The notes: generated by a model from the sequence alone, not told the origin. DNA of 64,000 nucleotides from an uncultured Methanobrevibacter sp. (GCF_947170395.1 NZ_CAMVTE010000006.1:1-64000), one strand, 5' to 3'. Positions 16,736 through 25,415 are shown, counted from the first letter of the stretch. Made by a program: numbers and translations.

Positions 16736-17413
16736 CTATTTTTTAAATTCCTGATAAATGTTTTTAATTGTGCCGTCAGGATTGAGTTCTATTCTTATTT
16801 TTCTTGGTTGAGATTGGATATTTTGTCGCCTTTCAAATTCCCCATAATGATCTTTGCGTTCCTCATCCAAAGTTTTGAAAAACTCATCATCCTCCTCATC
16901 GAAAAACCCTGGTTTAAATTCATCATCATCGGTTAAAACGTCATCCTCATCGAAAAAGTCACTAATCTCATCATGTTCTGCCAGATAGCTATAGTCTCCA
17001 ACAGTATAATTTTGAGGTTCGCCATACCGGTCATAGGCTCTAAAAGTATCCAGACAATACGGCAGACATACAATCATATGGAAATAACCGTTTCTTGAAA
17101 ATGTCTTCAAATCAGCATCAGAAGGCTGTGCACTTGGACCTGGATGTGAGTGTACTGACCCTAAATATTTGGTGTTCATCGGAATCAGTTCAGTGTGGAC
17201 AACCGCTCCTGTCTCACAGGTTTCGCCGGGAACAAAAATCAGACTTGTAATGTAGAGTACCTTATCCTTAATTAAACCATCAAAAAAGGCTAAAAATTCA
17301 TTTGGATAAGCTTTTTTTGAATAATAGATGACTGAGTCAAGAACTTCCCGGTCAACTCTTACCTCATGAAACTCCTCATCATCATTCTGGAACAATTTTG
17401 ATATGAAACTCAT
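16736..17413 (-). CDS. JAB/JAMM (Mov34-MPN) metalloprotease-like protein
   Basis: A 225-residue protein with an intact JAMM zinc-protease motif: Glu39, His88-Ser-His90 followed by Pro, and Ser98-Asp-Ala-Asp101 (HSHPGPSAQPSDAD). Such archaeal proteins act as desampylases or related isopeptidases. The substrate here is not known, and a small ubiquitin-like modifier would be the natural guess. After the catalytic domain (about 1-150) there is a strongly acidic Asp/Glu-rich region (about 150-190) and a basic tail. Its start overlaps the stop of the Thg1-like gene by 4 bases. Confidence 0.85.
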   Translation of the reverse strand: MSFISKLFQNDDEEFHEVRVDREVLDSVIYYSKKAYPNEFLAFFDGLIKDKVLYITSLIFVPGETCETGAVVHTELIPMNTKYLGSVHSHPGPSAQPSDADLKTFSRNGYFHMIVCLPYCLDTFRAYDRYGEPQNYTVGDYSYLAEHDEISDFFDEDDVLTDDDEFKPGFFDEEDDEFFKTLDEERKDHYGEFERRQNIQSQPRKIRIELNPDGTIKNIYQEFKK

Positions 17414-18132
17414 TTTAAAACCCCAATATCTTTAAAGAATTCTTCAGAGAATTTCGGAATCTCCCAGTCAATATGTATATAACTTCTATATGAAGTCTGC
17501 TCCTTATTTTCTTTTTTATTGAAACCGACCACTTTTTTATTTTTCCTATATACTGCAATTCCACGTTTTTTGTAAGTTTCAACATCGTTTAAGTTAATGC
17601 CTTCCTTGAACAATAATTCATGGATATCGCTTAAGTTCATGCCGTTTATTTTATCGTTTGCAACATTATTCGGATACTTGGATTTTAGGTGTGAAATGCC
17701 ATGGGAGTTTACACAGTTTACCCATGACTCGTCCTGCCTCCATTTGAAATACTCCAAAATATCGCCGTCACTAACAGGGATGACTCTTGAGTCAAAAGCA
17801 GGAGGCTTTTTAAAATCCACATCATAGTGAATAACAAATGAACTGGAAGCAAAACCTGCAATTACTGAATCCAATTTTTCAATTCTGCCGTCAAAGGGAA
17901 CATTATCGAAAAGCAAGCTTATTTCATCAGAAAAGGTATAGGCAAACAGCGGTGAAAACTCTTCAAATAAATCCCTGCAAACATTGGAGATGACTTTATA
18001 GAAATTTTCATCATACGGTTTGACCAGCTTCAAATCACGAGCCAGGCTATGGAAACTTCTTCCGTCAAGGCGCATGATAATTTTTGAGTTTTTCGGAACT
18101 CTCAGTGATGAATAAACTTCATACTCTTTCAT
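17410..18132 (-). CDS. Thg1-like 3'-5' nucleotide polymerase (tRNA-His guanylyltransferase family)
   Basis: A 240-residue member of the Thg1/TLP family, which adds nucleotides in the 3'-5' direction. Eukaryotic Thg1 puts the extra G on tRNA-His; archaeal forms mainly repair truncated tRNA 5' ends. Metal-binding carboxylates are visible in MRLDGRSFHSL (about 20-30) and TFSDEISLLF (about 66-75), and the family's C-terminal part carries KKRGIAVYRK. It lies directly after nadX (stop and start adjacent) and overlaps the JAMM gene, giving a three-gene operon. Confidence 0.88.
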   Translation of the reverse strand: MKEYEVYSSLRVPKNSKIIMRLDGRSFHSLARDLKLVKPYDENFYKVISNVCRDLFEEFSPLFAYTFSDEISLLFDNVPFDGRIEKLDSVIAGFASSSFVIHYDVDFKKPPAFDSRVIPVSDGDILEYFKWRQDESWVNCVNSHGISHLKSKYPNNVANDKINGMNLSDIHELLFKEGINLNDVETYKKRGIAVYRKNKKVVGFNKKENKEQTSYRSYIHIDWEIPKFSEEFFKDIGVLK

Positions 18133-18897
18133 CTACATACCCACGCAAATGGTTTCATTGAAACTTTTAAGCAATCGTATTGCTGAAAGTGCCGCAAGCA
18201 TACTTGTTTTCGGATTGGCTGCACAGGGATAGTTCATGGTAGTAGTTTTAAACTCGCCAAAGTCACCTCTGGCCGTAATCTCATGGACATTCCTATCCAC
18301 ATTAGGATCAACAATAATCTTTACGTCAATGTCTCTTTGACAGGCAAGGCTGATTGTTGCGGCAACATTAATGTTCAGCGGAAATTCCTTAACCGCCTGT
18401 GAAGCTTTTCCTTCAAACAGCACTTCAATTTCATTTATATCCCTTCCAAGGGATTTAGGTGATTTGCGGGTGACAAGACTTACCTCTTCAAGGCCGAATT
18501 TTGCAACCGCCCTGATTCCATCCAAACCTACAATCGCACCTGAAGGAAGATGAATTTTAGCACCGTTCTGTTTGGCAATTTCCTCAATTTCAGTATAAAA
18601 ATCAAAATCCATAAATGCACCGATACTCATTACAATCATGTCTCTGCCTTTGGCCAGAACTTTCGGTGCGAAATGTCTGACGGAATCTGGGGAAGCACAT
18701 TCGAGAACCAAATCCACATTGTCAACCATTTCATCAAAGTTAAGCGCTGCTACACCACCTGCCAGACTAGCCAGATTTTCAGCTCTTTCTATATCCTTAT
18801 CAAAAAAGTATGCAATCTCAATTCCATTATCTTCCGGAACTATACTTGTAGTAATGATATTAGCGATAGCTCCACAGCCAATAATACCTACTTTCAT
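18133..18897 (-). CDS. nadX: L-aspartate dehydrogenase
   Basis: NadX oxidises L-aspartate to iminoaspartate, the substrate of quinolinate synthase NadA, which is encoded at 56875 in this window. The 254-residue protein has the Rossmann motif GIIGCGAIANII at the N-terminus, the region LPSGAIVGLDGIRA with the conserved Ser-Gly-Ala, and a C-terminal NPKTSMLAALSAIRLL. Length is typical. It heads the operon with the Thg1-like and JAMM genes. Confidence 0.92.
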   Translation of the reverse strand: MKVGIIGCGAIANIITTSIVPEDNGIEIAYFFDKDIERAENLASLAGGVAALNFDEMVDNVDLVLECASPDSVRHFAPKVLAKGRDMIVMSIGAFMDFDFYTEIEEIAKQNGAKIHLPSGAIVGLDGIRAVAKFGLEEVSLVTRKSPKSLGRDINEIEVLFEGKASQAVKEFPLNINVAATISLACQRDIDVKIIVDPNVDRNVHEITARGDFGEFKTTTMNYPCAANPKTSMLAALSAIRLLKSFNETICVGM

Positions 18898-18963
18898 AAT
18901 ATCACACTTAAAATCAGTTATTGAATATGAATTAAAAATAAAAAAAGAATATGGAAAGATTAT

Positions 18964-19368
18964 TTATAATCTTTCAGGCTCAAATTGAATTTGAGTTTCA
19001 TTTTGTGGTTGAGTTTCAGGTTGTTTTGGAGCTGGTGCTTCAGGGATTTGTGGTTCAGGAGCTACTTTTTTTATGTCTCTAGGATTGATTAACATAATGT
19101 CCCCGATAGCTTGAACTTTATCAAAATCAACAGTTAATAAATCATTTTGGAAAGACCTCATATCATTTTCTTCAGGTGCTTCTCCACGAATACTGCCTAA
19201 AAATTGATTTACAAAACCTGCTGGTTTTCTTTCTTGTTCAATAGCTCTAACTTGTAATTTTGAAATAGTTCCTAATCTAATGTTAAGAATAACATCTTCT
19301 ACACGACCAACATAATGACCTGTGTTGGTATAAATATCTAAACTGCGTAATTTTGAAACTTCTACCAT
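18964..19368 (-). CDS. PRC-barrel domain protein with Pro/Gln-rich tail
   Basis: A 134-residue protein. Residues 1-95 form a PRC-barrel (VSKLRSLDIYTNTGHYVGRVEDVILNI...DFDKVQAIGDIMLIN). The last ~35 residues are rich in Pro, Glu and Gln and probably disordered. PRC-barrel proteins in archaea include CdpB-type cell-division factors and RNA-processing factors such as RimM; which applies here cannot be told. It is monocistronic, with a TATA-rich region upstream. Confidence 0.82.
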   Translation of the reverse strand: MVEVSKLRSLDIYTNTGHYVGRVEDVILNIRLGTISKLQVRAIEQERKPAGFVNQFLGSIRGEAPEENDMRSFQNDLLTVDFDKVQAIGDIMLINPRDIKKVAPEPQIPEAPAPKQPETQPQNETQIQFEPERL

Positions 19369-19532
19369 TTTTACACCACAATATAAAATAATAATAAATT
19401 AAATATGTATAATTTTATTTAATTGTTAATATAAATAGTTTATGTTTTTAAAACAATAAATCGCCTTTATTTTCAAAAAATTTATTAAATTATAAAATTA
19501 AAATATAAATTAGACATTAAAGAGGACTTCAA

Positions 19533-20255
19533 ATGTGGGATACAACTAAAGATTATAGAATTTTGGTAGCAAGCAAAGCAAGAGAGAATTATCTGAATCT
19601 TATTCCGACAGCTTCATTTAGAGGAAGCTGGAATAAAAAACAGGCTGTTGATTTGGGAAAACAAATGAACAGTGATTTTCAATCATTAACCTATTCATAC
19701 CTTGAAGGGGATGAATTGGTAAACTCTCCCGATGTTGCTGCCCTAAAGGAAAAAGCTTTAAAAATCATTGAATATTTGGGCGGAGATGACTGGAACAAGA
19801 AATTCCTAAACAACGCTCCTAAAGAGGACCGGGAAAAAACCCAGGAAAATATCGCCAAAGTGAGATTTTTCCTTGATACAATCATTGGCCTCAAGGACCG
19901 TTTGGCATTGGGTCCGATAAATGACCCTATTATGGGCGTTGACATAAAAGTTGGAGAAGTAATGAGCGTTACACAACACCCGAAAAATGAAAACCTGATG
20001 CTTTGTAATGTAAACCTGGGAAAACGTGCCATTACAGTAGTCACAAATGACCTGAATGTCAAAGATGACAATAAAGTAGGAGTATCCCTGCTTCCGCCAC
20101 AATCATTCAGCGACATTGTAAGTGAAGGCATGTTTCTTGGAATGAACGGAAGTATCCTCAAAGATGTCGAAGGAGAACTTGGTCAAATGCCGAAAGGAAT
20201 TCCAATGGAATCCCTTAATGAAACACGTAACCTTGTTGAAAACTATTTAAAATAA
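19533..20255 (+). CDS. tRNA-binding (EMAPII/Arc1-like OB-fold) protein
   Basis: A 240-residue soluble protein. The N-terminal half is largely helical. The C-terminal half (about 130-238) is a tRNA-binding OB fold, with DIKVGEVMSVTQHPKNENLMLCNVNLG, VVTNDLNVKDDNKVGVSLLPP and SEGMFLGMNGSI. Related domains occur at the C-terminus of methionyl-tRNA synthetase and in Arc1/EMAPII. A stand-alone version may act as a tRNA-delivery or chaperone factor. It is followed by a bidirectional terminator. Confidence 0.82.
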   Translation: MWDTTKDYRILVASKARENYLNLIPTASFRGSWNKKQAVDLGKQMNSDFQSLTYSYLEGDELVNSPDVAALKEKALKIIEYLGGDDWNKKFLNNAPKEDREKTQENIAKVRFFLDTIIGLKDRLALGPINDPIMGVDIKVGEVMSVTQHPKNENLMLCNVNLGKRAITVVTNDLNVKDDNKVGVSLLPPQSFSDIVSEGMFLGMNGSILKDVEGELGQMPKGIPMESLNETRNLVENYLK

Positions 20256-20280
20256 GTTAAAAAACTTATTTTTCTTTTTT
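20251..20280. terminator. Bidirectional terminator between the tRNA-binding and aldehyde dehydrogenase genes
   Basis: The arms AATAAGTT and AACTTATT lie around a four-base A loop, followed by a T-rich run on the plus strand. It sits in the 23-base gap between convergent genes and overlaps the last codons of the plus-strand one. Confidence 0.5.
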
Positions 20281-21691
20281 ACCTTAGATTAAGTCCGATT
20301 AGTTTGGTCTTTGTCATCTCCTCTACTGCATATTTGATTCCTTCCTTACCAACACCACTATTTTTAAATCCTCCAAAAGGCATGTTGTCTGTTCTGAATG
20401 TAGATTGCTTGTTTATGAAAACCGTTCCTGCTTCAATTTCCTGAGCACACCTCATTGCATTGGAATAATCATTTGTAAATACTCCTGCCTGAAGACCGTA
20501 TTCAGTGTCGTTTGCAACTTCGATTGCCTCATCAATGTTGGTAACATGAATTATCGGCGCTACCGGACCGAATGTTTCTCTTACCACCAGATCCATATCA
20601 GGAGTAACGTCATCGATTACGGTAGCTTCATAAAATGCGCCGTCACGTTTTCCGCCTGTTAGAATTCTTGCACCTAAGTGCACTGCATTATTGACAGTTT
20701 GTTCAACTTGGATTGCTGCTTTTTGAGAAATCAGTGTTCCCAAAGTTGTTTTTTCATCCATTGGATTTCCCATGACCAACTTTTCGGTTTCACGGACAAG
20801 CATTTGCGCAAATTCCTTTGAGATGTCCTCTTCGACAATGATTCTTTTAACACCCATGCAGACCTGGCCTGCATTTAGGAATGCGCCGTTGATGACACCC
20901 TTTACGGCCTTGTCAATGTCGGCATCATTTAGAACGACCATAGGATCATTTCCACCAAGCTCCAGTGTTACCTTTTTCATTCCTGCCTTTTGAGATATCA
21001 TCATACCTGTTGTAACGCTTCCGGTAAATGAAATCTTGTCAACATCTGGAGAACTCACCAGATAGTCCCCAACTTCAGATCCGTATCCTGTTACGGTATT
21101 TACAACACCATCCGGAAATTCCTTATCCAACAATTCCGCAAACTTCATGACAGTTAATGGCGCTTCGGTTGGAGGTTTGATGATTACGGTATTTTTACAT
21201 GCAATGGCAGGTGCGATTTTGTGGATTGTTAAGTTTAGAGGATAGTTAAATGGAGTAATGGCCGCAACGACACCCAATGGAACTTTTTGAGTGAATGCAA
21301 AAAATCCTTTACCGTTGAGTCCGGCATCCAGAGGTACGCTTTCACCATAGATTCTTTTCGCCTCTTCGGCAGCAAGCCTTAATGTTTCAATTGACCTGTC
21401 AAGTTCAACCAGTGATTCGTTGATTGGTTTTCCAACTTCCAGAGTCAATAATTCAGCGAATTGGTGGCGCTTTTCTTTTAATTTGTCCACAACATTGAAC
21501 AACTTATTGGAAACTTTAAAAGCTGACATATCCTGCAGGGATTTTTTAGCATTGTTTGCCTCTTGGATTGCCAAATCTGCAGTTTGCAGGTGTGCAATTG
21601 GTATTGTATCAATTACTTCATCATTATACGGGTTTTTTACTTCTTCTACATCTTCACTTGAAATGTGTTTTCCACCAATTAACATATCCAT
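20279..21691 (-). CDS. NAD(P)-dependent aldehyde dehydrogenase, probable lactaldehyde dehydrogenase
   Basis: A 470-residue aldehyde dehydrogenase. The catalytic Cys is in NAGQVCMGVKR, the general-base Glu in LELGGND and the cofactor motif in SFTGSVTTGMMI. In methanogens the homologous lactaldehyde dehydrogenase (CofA) supplies lactate for coenzyme F420; this gene fits that role by length and lineage, though a different aldehyde cannot be excluded. I take the ATG at 21691 (MDMLIGGKHI) behind GGTGAT; a longer frame to 21784 reads through untranslated leader. Confidence 0.85.
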   Translation of the reverse strand: MDMLIGGKHISSEDVEEVKNPYNDEVIDTIPIAHLQTADLAIQEANNAKKSLQDMSAFKVSNKLFNVVDKLKEKRHQFAELLTLEVGKPINESLVELDRSIETLRLAAEEAKRIYGESVPLDAGLNGKGFFAFTQKVPLGVVAAITPFNYPLNLTIHKIAPAIACKNTVIIKPPTEAPLTVMKFAELLDKEFPDGVVNTVTGYGSEVGDYLVSSPDVDKISFTGSVTTGMMISQKAGMKKVTLELGGNDPMVVLNDADIDKAVKGVINGAFLNAGQVCMGVKRIIVEEDISKEFAQMLVRETEKLVMGNPMDEKTTLGTLISQKAAIQVEQTVNNAVHLGARILTGGKRDGAFYEATVIDDVTPDMDLVVRETFGPVAPIIHVTNIDEAIEVANDTEYGLQAGVFTNDYSNAMRCAQEIEAGTVFINKQSTFRTDNMPFGGFKNSGVGKEGIKYAVEEMTKTKLIGLNLR

Positions 21692-22434
21692 CTTATCACC
21701 TTGACTAAAAGTTTGTTTTAAAAAATTAATAAATATGATGTAAAATTTTACTGGCCGGTGAGAGGTGTATTTCAAGTGTAACATGCCCTAACAGGCACTT
21801 TTTTAAAATGAAACAAAAAAATTCGGTTTTCGACTTGGCTAACTGTTATTTGCCAATATTTTAAATTATAATCAGATACTTACAAAAATAAGATAATAAA
21901 TTTTTCAAAAATGAAAATATGGAAAAAATATCAAGTTACTCGCAGAAAAATCACTTCCAATAATTGTCAAATAATCAACTAAACCGGAAAATCATGACTG
22001 TTAATGTTTATTTTCAAAATTTGATGCATAATAATGACAAACCAATGAAAATATGATTGTAAAATAATTATTTAAAAAATCTTGAAAAATTTCAAAAATC
22101 AGAAATCATCGATTTTTCTTAAAAAAAATTTTCAAAAATTGCATGTGAATCAAACATCCGAAGAAAAATAATAACAAATGATAAAAGGTTATTAAATTTT
22201 TCAATGATTTGTGAAATCTGAATAATATTTACCGAAATCGAAATTTGATATGAAAATTCCAATCAGATTATTAAAATTATGAAAATCAGACACCCCCAGA
22301 AAATTTTAGACAAAATTATTCAATTATTAGAAAAAAATTACATTCAAGAAAACACCAGAAACAAAGTTATTTTATATATTATCAATCAGAATAATGAAAA
22401 ATAAGAAAAATGAATAAAAAAATAAAATTTAAAA
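21692..22434. other. Long AT-rich stretch without a recognisable gene
   Basis: About 740 bases with no supported coding frame and no tRNA-like or snRNA-like structure that I can see. It holds the upstream region of the aldehyde dehydrogenase. A short G/C-richer hairpin lies near 21783-21802 (TGCC and GGCA arms before a T run). After that come many loose repeats of TTTTTCAAAAAT-like and TGAAAATATG-like words. It may be a decayed gene or a remnant of a mobile segment next to the pilus locus. Confidence 0.4.
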
Positions 22435-22617
22435 CTATTTAAAGTATCCGTACAAATTTTTCAATTCATTATTGAATTCCTTAACCTCCTTTGAGGAAAC
22501 TTCATCACTTAAATCGGCGATATAATTGTTATACATATAAATGACCAGCAAAACCACAACGATTATTCCACCAAAAAGCAATATGAATTCCGCTGATGTC
22601 TGACCTTTATTATCCAT
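22435..22617 (-). CDS. Class III signal peptide (type IV pilin-like) protein
   Basis: A 60-residue pilin-like protein. It begins MDNKGQTSAEFILLFGGIIVVVLL: a short basic leader, then QTSAEF matching the QXSXEXXXL class III signal (processed by EppA-type peptidases before the Gln), then one hydrophobic helix and a short soluble tail. This is the hallmark of small euryarchaeal pilins. Its ATG overlaps the stop of the TadC-like gene by one base, so the two are co-translated. No ATPase gene of the pilus machinery is nearby. Confidence 0.88.
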   Translation of the reverse strand: MDNKGQTSAEFILLFGGIIVVVLLVIYMYNNYIADLSDEVSSKEVKEFNNELKNLYGYFK

Positions 22618-23543
22618 TAAAATCCCCCCATAAGTAAGTTTCCACCGAATGTGGAAATGAAATAGAATATCCCAAAAGATGCGGTCGCCAGAGGAAGGGA
22701 GAACTTGATTCCTTTTTTAACATCCCCATACATGATAATGCTGATGATAAAACCCACCAGGACAGAATGGATTATCAGATATATCTCACCGGCAATAGGT
22801 GCAGTCAAGATTATTTCTGATTCAAAACCATAGTTTTGCATGAAATTCGAATAAACTCCCACCATACCTATTGCAAATGGCGTTGCAATAATGGCCGAAA
22901 TTAAAAGAAACATTACCGACATCATTACAGCCGATTTTCTCTCCCGCTTCAATGCAAGAAGATCCCTTAAATCATCCGAGACATCTTCCAAAACATTTGA
23001 AATGCTTGATCCGCTTTTACGACCATCCAAAATTATTCCAAAAATTCTCTCCAATTCCTTCGATTTCAGCCGCATGCTCATTGCCCGCCATGCATCATCG
23101 AAATTTCGACCCATACGAATTTCAATGATTGTCCTTCTCATTTCGTCATACATGGGTCCTTCTCCGTACTGTGACATGTCCTCCATTGCGTTTTCAAAAC
23201 TCAGTCCGACCTGCAGCATGCTTGACAATTGCCTTAAAAAGTCAGGAGCAGTCTTTTCGATTTCCTGTGCCCGTTTTTCCTGCTGGACAATAACATACGT
23301 GAAAAGGCCAGGAATGACAAAAAGTGGCAAGATTAATACAGACACCGGCAGGTTTAAAAGTGTTAATATTAATGCCAATACAATTTCTGCCACCAAAATG
23401 AAAATTATGAGTATGGCTAAAACTTTACTTGCATCAGTAAAAATAGCTCCACTCAGCAAAAATTCCTGCAATTTGGATAGATAGTTTTCAGGTATAAAAT
23501 TGTCCAAAAATATTGCTAAATCATCAATTATTTTGAATTTCAT
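22617..23543 (-). CDS. Type II/IV secretion system F-domain (TadC-like) membrane protein
   Basis: A 308-residue platform protein for pilus assembly. There are two hydrophobic segments near residues 35-85, a cytoplasmic F domain (about 100-200, with DFLRQLSSMLQVGLSFENAMEDMSQYGEGP), then membrane segments at about 205-235, 250-270 and 285-305. It anchors the assembly ATPase in archaeal type IV pili. A TATA-like TTTATATG about 36 bases upstream of the ATG and the absence of a Shine-Dalgarno sequence suggest a very short leader. A truncated second copy, including this promoter, lies at 24558-24968. Confidence 0.88.
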   Translation of the reverse strand: MKFKIIDDLAIFLDNFIPENYLSKLQEFLLSGAIFTDASKVLAILIIFILVAEIVLALILTLLNLPVSVLILPLFVIPGLFTYVIVQQEKRAQEIEKTAPDFLRQLSSMLQVGLSFENAMEDMSQYGEGPMYDEMRRTIIEIRMGRNFDDAWRAMSMRLKSKELERIFGIILDGRKSGSSISNVLEDVSDDLRDLLALKRERKSAVMMSVMFLLISAIIATPFAIGMVGVYSNFMQNYGFESEIILTAPIAGEIYLIIHSVLVGFIISIIMYGDVKKGIKFSLPLATASFGIFYFISTFGGNLLMGGF

Positions 23544-23669
23544 AAAATAAAATTAGACTTAAAAGCATATAAAGTGTTTGTTATTTTCTAAATCAATTTT
23601 ACAAGGTAAAGACAATATTTAAAACCTTAAACTATTTTTCTTGTATTTCGAATATTCCTCGCAGCAATA

Positions 23670-24236
23670 TTAAAAGTCGAAATCAATGTTAATCTCAAAC
23701 AAATTCTCGGTTTGTGCCAGTGTATTTACCAATCTTTCATCCAAATCGGCATTATTGTCCTTGAAATCGATTTCACCAAATTCCTCTCGAACCTGAAAAG
23801 CCAACTGGTCTTTATCCAAACTAAATTCTAAATCGTCGTCACCCGTATTTCCCCGAGCATCAATTCTAATCCATTTATCCCCATTGAAAACAGTATTTAA
23901 AGCATGAACAATGTGGCCCTGACTGTCGTCCTCGGCAATTGTCAGAAGCTGATAGCTGATTCCTGACGGAATTCCGTTTGCCCTTAGAAGTGCTGCAAGA
24001 AGACATGATTTTGCCCAGCATATTCCAGTTTTATTTATCAATGCTTCGCTAGCAGTTCTTGAAACGGTATTTACTCCAATATCCCATGAGTGAGGAATTT
24101 CATCCTTAACAAAGAAATAGCATCTTTTGATATAATCGGCCTCATCAGTTGACTGATTTTTTAATTCACAAACCTTTTCCTGAATATGAGGATTCATATA
24201 ATCAATACTTGGTGTTTCAGTTAAATATTTGTCCAT
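23670..24236 (-). CDS. Transglutaminase-like cysteine protease-fold protein
   Basis: A 188-residue cytoplasmic protein with the transglutaminase-like core triad. The Cys is in TGICWAKSCLLAALLRANGIP (about 73), the His in GHIVHALNTV and the Asp in WIRIDARGN. Bacterial and archaeal members act as peptidases or amidases. The start is the ATG at 24236 behind GGTGA; an upstream GTG lies within that site. It sits between the intact TadC-like gene and its truncated copy. Confidence 0.85.
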   Translation of the reverse strand: MDKYLTETPSIDYMNPHIQEKVCELKNQSTDEADYIKRCYFFVKDEIPHSWDIGVNTVSRTASEALINKTGICWAKSCLLAALLRANGIPSGISYQLLTIAEDDSQGHIVHALNTVFNGDKWIRIDARGNTGDDDLEFSLDKDQLAFQVREEFGEIDFKDNNADLDERLVNTLAQTENLFEINIDFDF

Positions 24237-24371
24237 AAACGTCACCTAAAACTTATATGGGAAATTCACTTATTTTTAAATTCCAATTGTAACCCTTGTG
24301 CTAAAATTGGTTCGGATATCTAATATCCTTCATTTTCAAGTTTGATCAACCATTATACAATAGCAAAACAT

Positions 24372-24419
24372 ATATTATCAACTGTAATATATTAGCTAAT
24401 GTATTACAAATGATAATAT
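24372..24419. repeat. 48-base nearly perfect palindrome
   Basis: The arms ATATTATCA..TGTAATA and TATTACA..TGATAAT-AT surround the central ATTAGCTAAT. Only two bases on each side and one internal pair fail to match. It lies in the 321-base gap between the truncated TadC copy and the transglutaminase gene, together with a second palindrome. Possible readings are a cruciform-forming element, a remnant of a small inverted-repeat element or a double operator. Confidence 0.7.
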
Positions 24420-24440
24420 CTAAACCATATATTACATATC

Positions 24441-24463
24441 ACAATACATTTAGTGTGTATTGT
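24441..24463. repeat. Second palindrome beside the 48-base one
   Basis: The arms ACAATACA and TGTATTGT are perfectly complementary around the seven-base centre TTTAGTG. Flanking ATTAC and GTAAT extend the symmetry after a gap. The stretch from 24365 to 24480 begins with AAAACATATATTAT and ends with AATAATATGTTTT, so the whole block has weak outer symmetry as well. Confidence 0.55.
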
Positions 24464-24557
24464 AATCAATAATATGTTTTCCAACACTTAAAAAAACTAC
24501 CAATTTTAGATGAATCAAAACCACAGTTCATCATACCATCATAATGGAGACCCTCCG

Positions 24558-24968
24558 TTAAGACAACTCGTCATATAGCGGCCCTTCTCCATACTGCGAC
24601 ATGTCCTCCATTGCGTTTTCGAAACTTAGCCCAACCTGCAGCATGCTTGAAAGTTGCCTTAAAAAGTCAGGCGCTGATTTTTCAATTTCCTGTGCTCGAC
24701 GTTCCTGTACAACAACAACATATGTGAAAAGGCCAGGAAATATGAACAGCGGCAAAATCAACATTGACAACGGCAGATTCAGAATTGCCAATGCTGCTGC
24801 AAGCGCAATTTCACTTGCCACGATGAAAATTATCAGAATAGCTAAAACTTTACTTGCTTCTGTAAAAATAGCTCCACTTAGCAAAAATTCCTGGAACTTG
24901 GATAAATACTTTTCAGGAATAATATTGTCTAAAATTAATGCCAAATCATTGATTATTTTAAATTTCAT
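24558..24968 (-). pseudogene. Truncated second copy of the TadC-like gene
   Basis: The 136 codons match the first ~135 residues of the intact TadC-like protein encoded at 22617-23543 (roughly 85% identical in DNA over the part I compared). The 60 or so bases of promoter upstream also match. Similarity ends abruptly after GEGPLYDEL, where a stop follows; in the intact gene the reading continues into the rest of the F domain. What remains lacks most of the F domain and the last three membrane segments, so it is unlikely to work as a platform protein. No pilin gene accompanies it. Confidence 0.85.
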
Positions 24969-25094
24969 AAAATAAAATTAGACTTTAAATAATATAAAGT
25001 GTTGGTTGTCTTTAAAAGCAATTTTACAAACTAAAATCAAGAGTGATGGCAATGCAGATTACAACAGTTTTTCCACATTAATTTTACATGTTTA

Positions 25095-25289
25095 TTACTT
25101 CTTCTTATTTTTAGAGTATTTCATCCGAACAATATTGAATACAACTACAAGTATCAGTACAATAACTCTCCAATACCATGCAATAGGAGCAAAAAGCAAG
25201 CAATAAAGAAGAATAACCCCTACAATCCCATGAGTGAGGAGATTTTTCCAATCTGTCAAATAGATTTTTAAAGCATCAATAATTTTCAT
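25095..25289 (-). CDS. Small membrane protein of unknown function
   Basis: A 64-residue protein, MKIIDALKIYLTDWKN..., with two hydrophobic segments (about 20-36 and 38-54) and a basic tail ending KYSKNKKK. A GGTG site precedes the ATG. A copy of its first 14 codons occurs at 32050-32097, at the other end of the giant adhesin gene. That shows this small gene has been duplicated along with its surroundings and supports it being a real gene. Function unknown. Confidence 0.55.
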   Translation of the reverse strand: MKIIDALKIYLTDWKNLLTHGIVGVILLYCLLFAPIAWYWRVIVLILVVVFNIVRMKYSKNKKK

Positions 25290-25415
25290 TTCAACACCAA
25301 AATTAATTCTCTAGAAAAGTTATCCTCTGAATAACAAGCATATGTATTCTATTGGTTTTGAAAAATATTTATAGATTTGCAAAAATCATTGAAAAGTTAA
25401 AAATAGGATTACTGT

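Noticed and set aside
21740-21810. A possible small RNA or tRNA-like hairpin in the G/C-richer patch after the aldehyde dehydrogenase leader
   Set aside because: Only a four-base-pair stem is visible, with no cloverleaf, T-loop or other conserved RNA motif.
22891-23484. A 197-codon plus-strand frame opposite the TadC-type gene
   Set aside because: It is an antisense shadow of a well-recognised membrane protein; a shorter matching shadow lies over the truncated copy, as expected from sequence similarity alone.
24365-24480. The palindromic block as a CRISPR-like array
   Set aside because: There are only two unlike palindromes, no regular spacers of equal length and no cas genes in the window.
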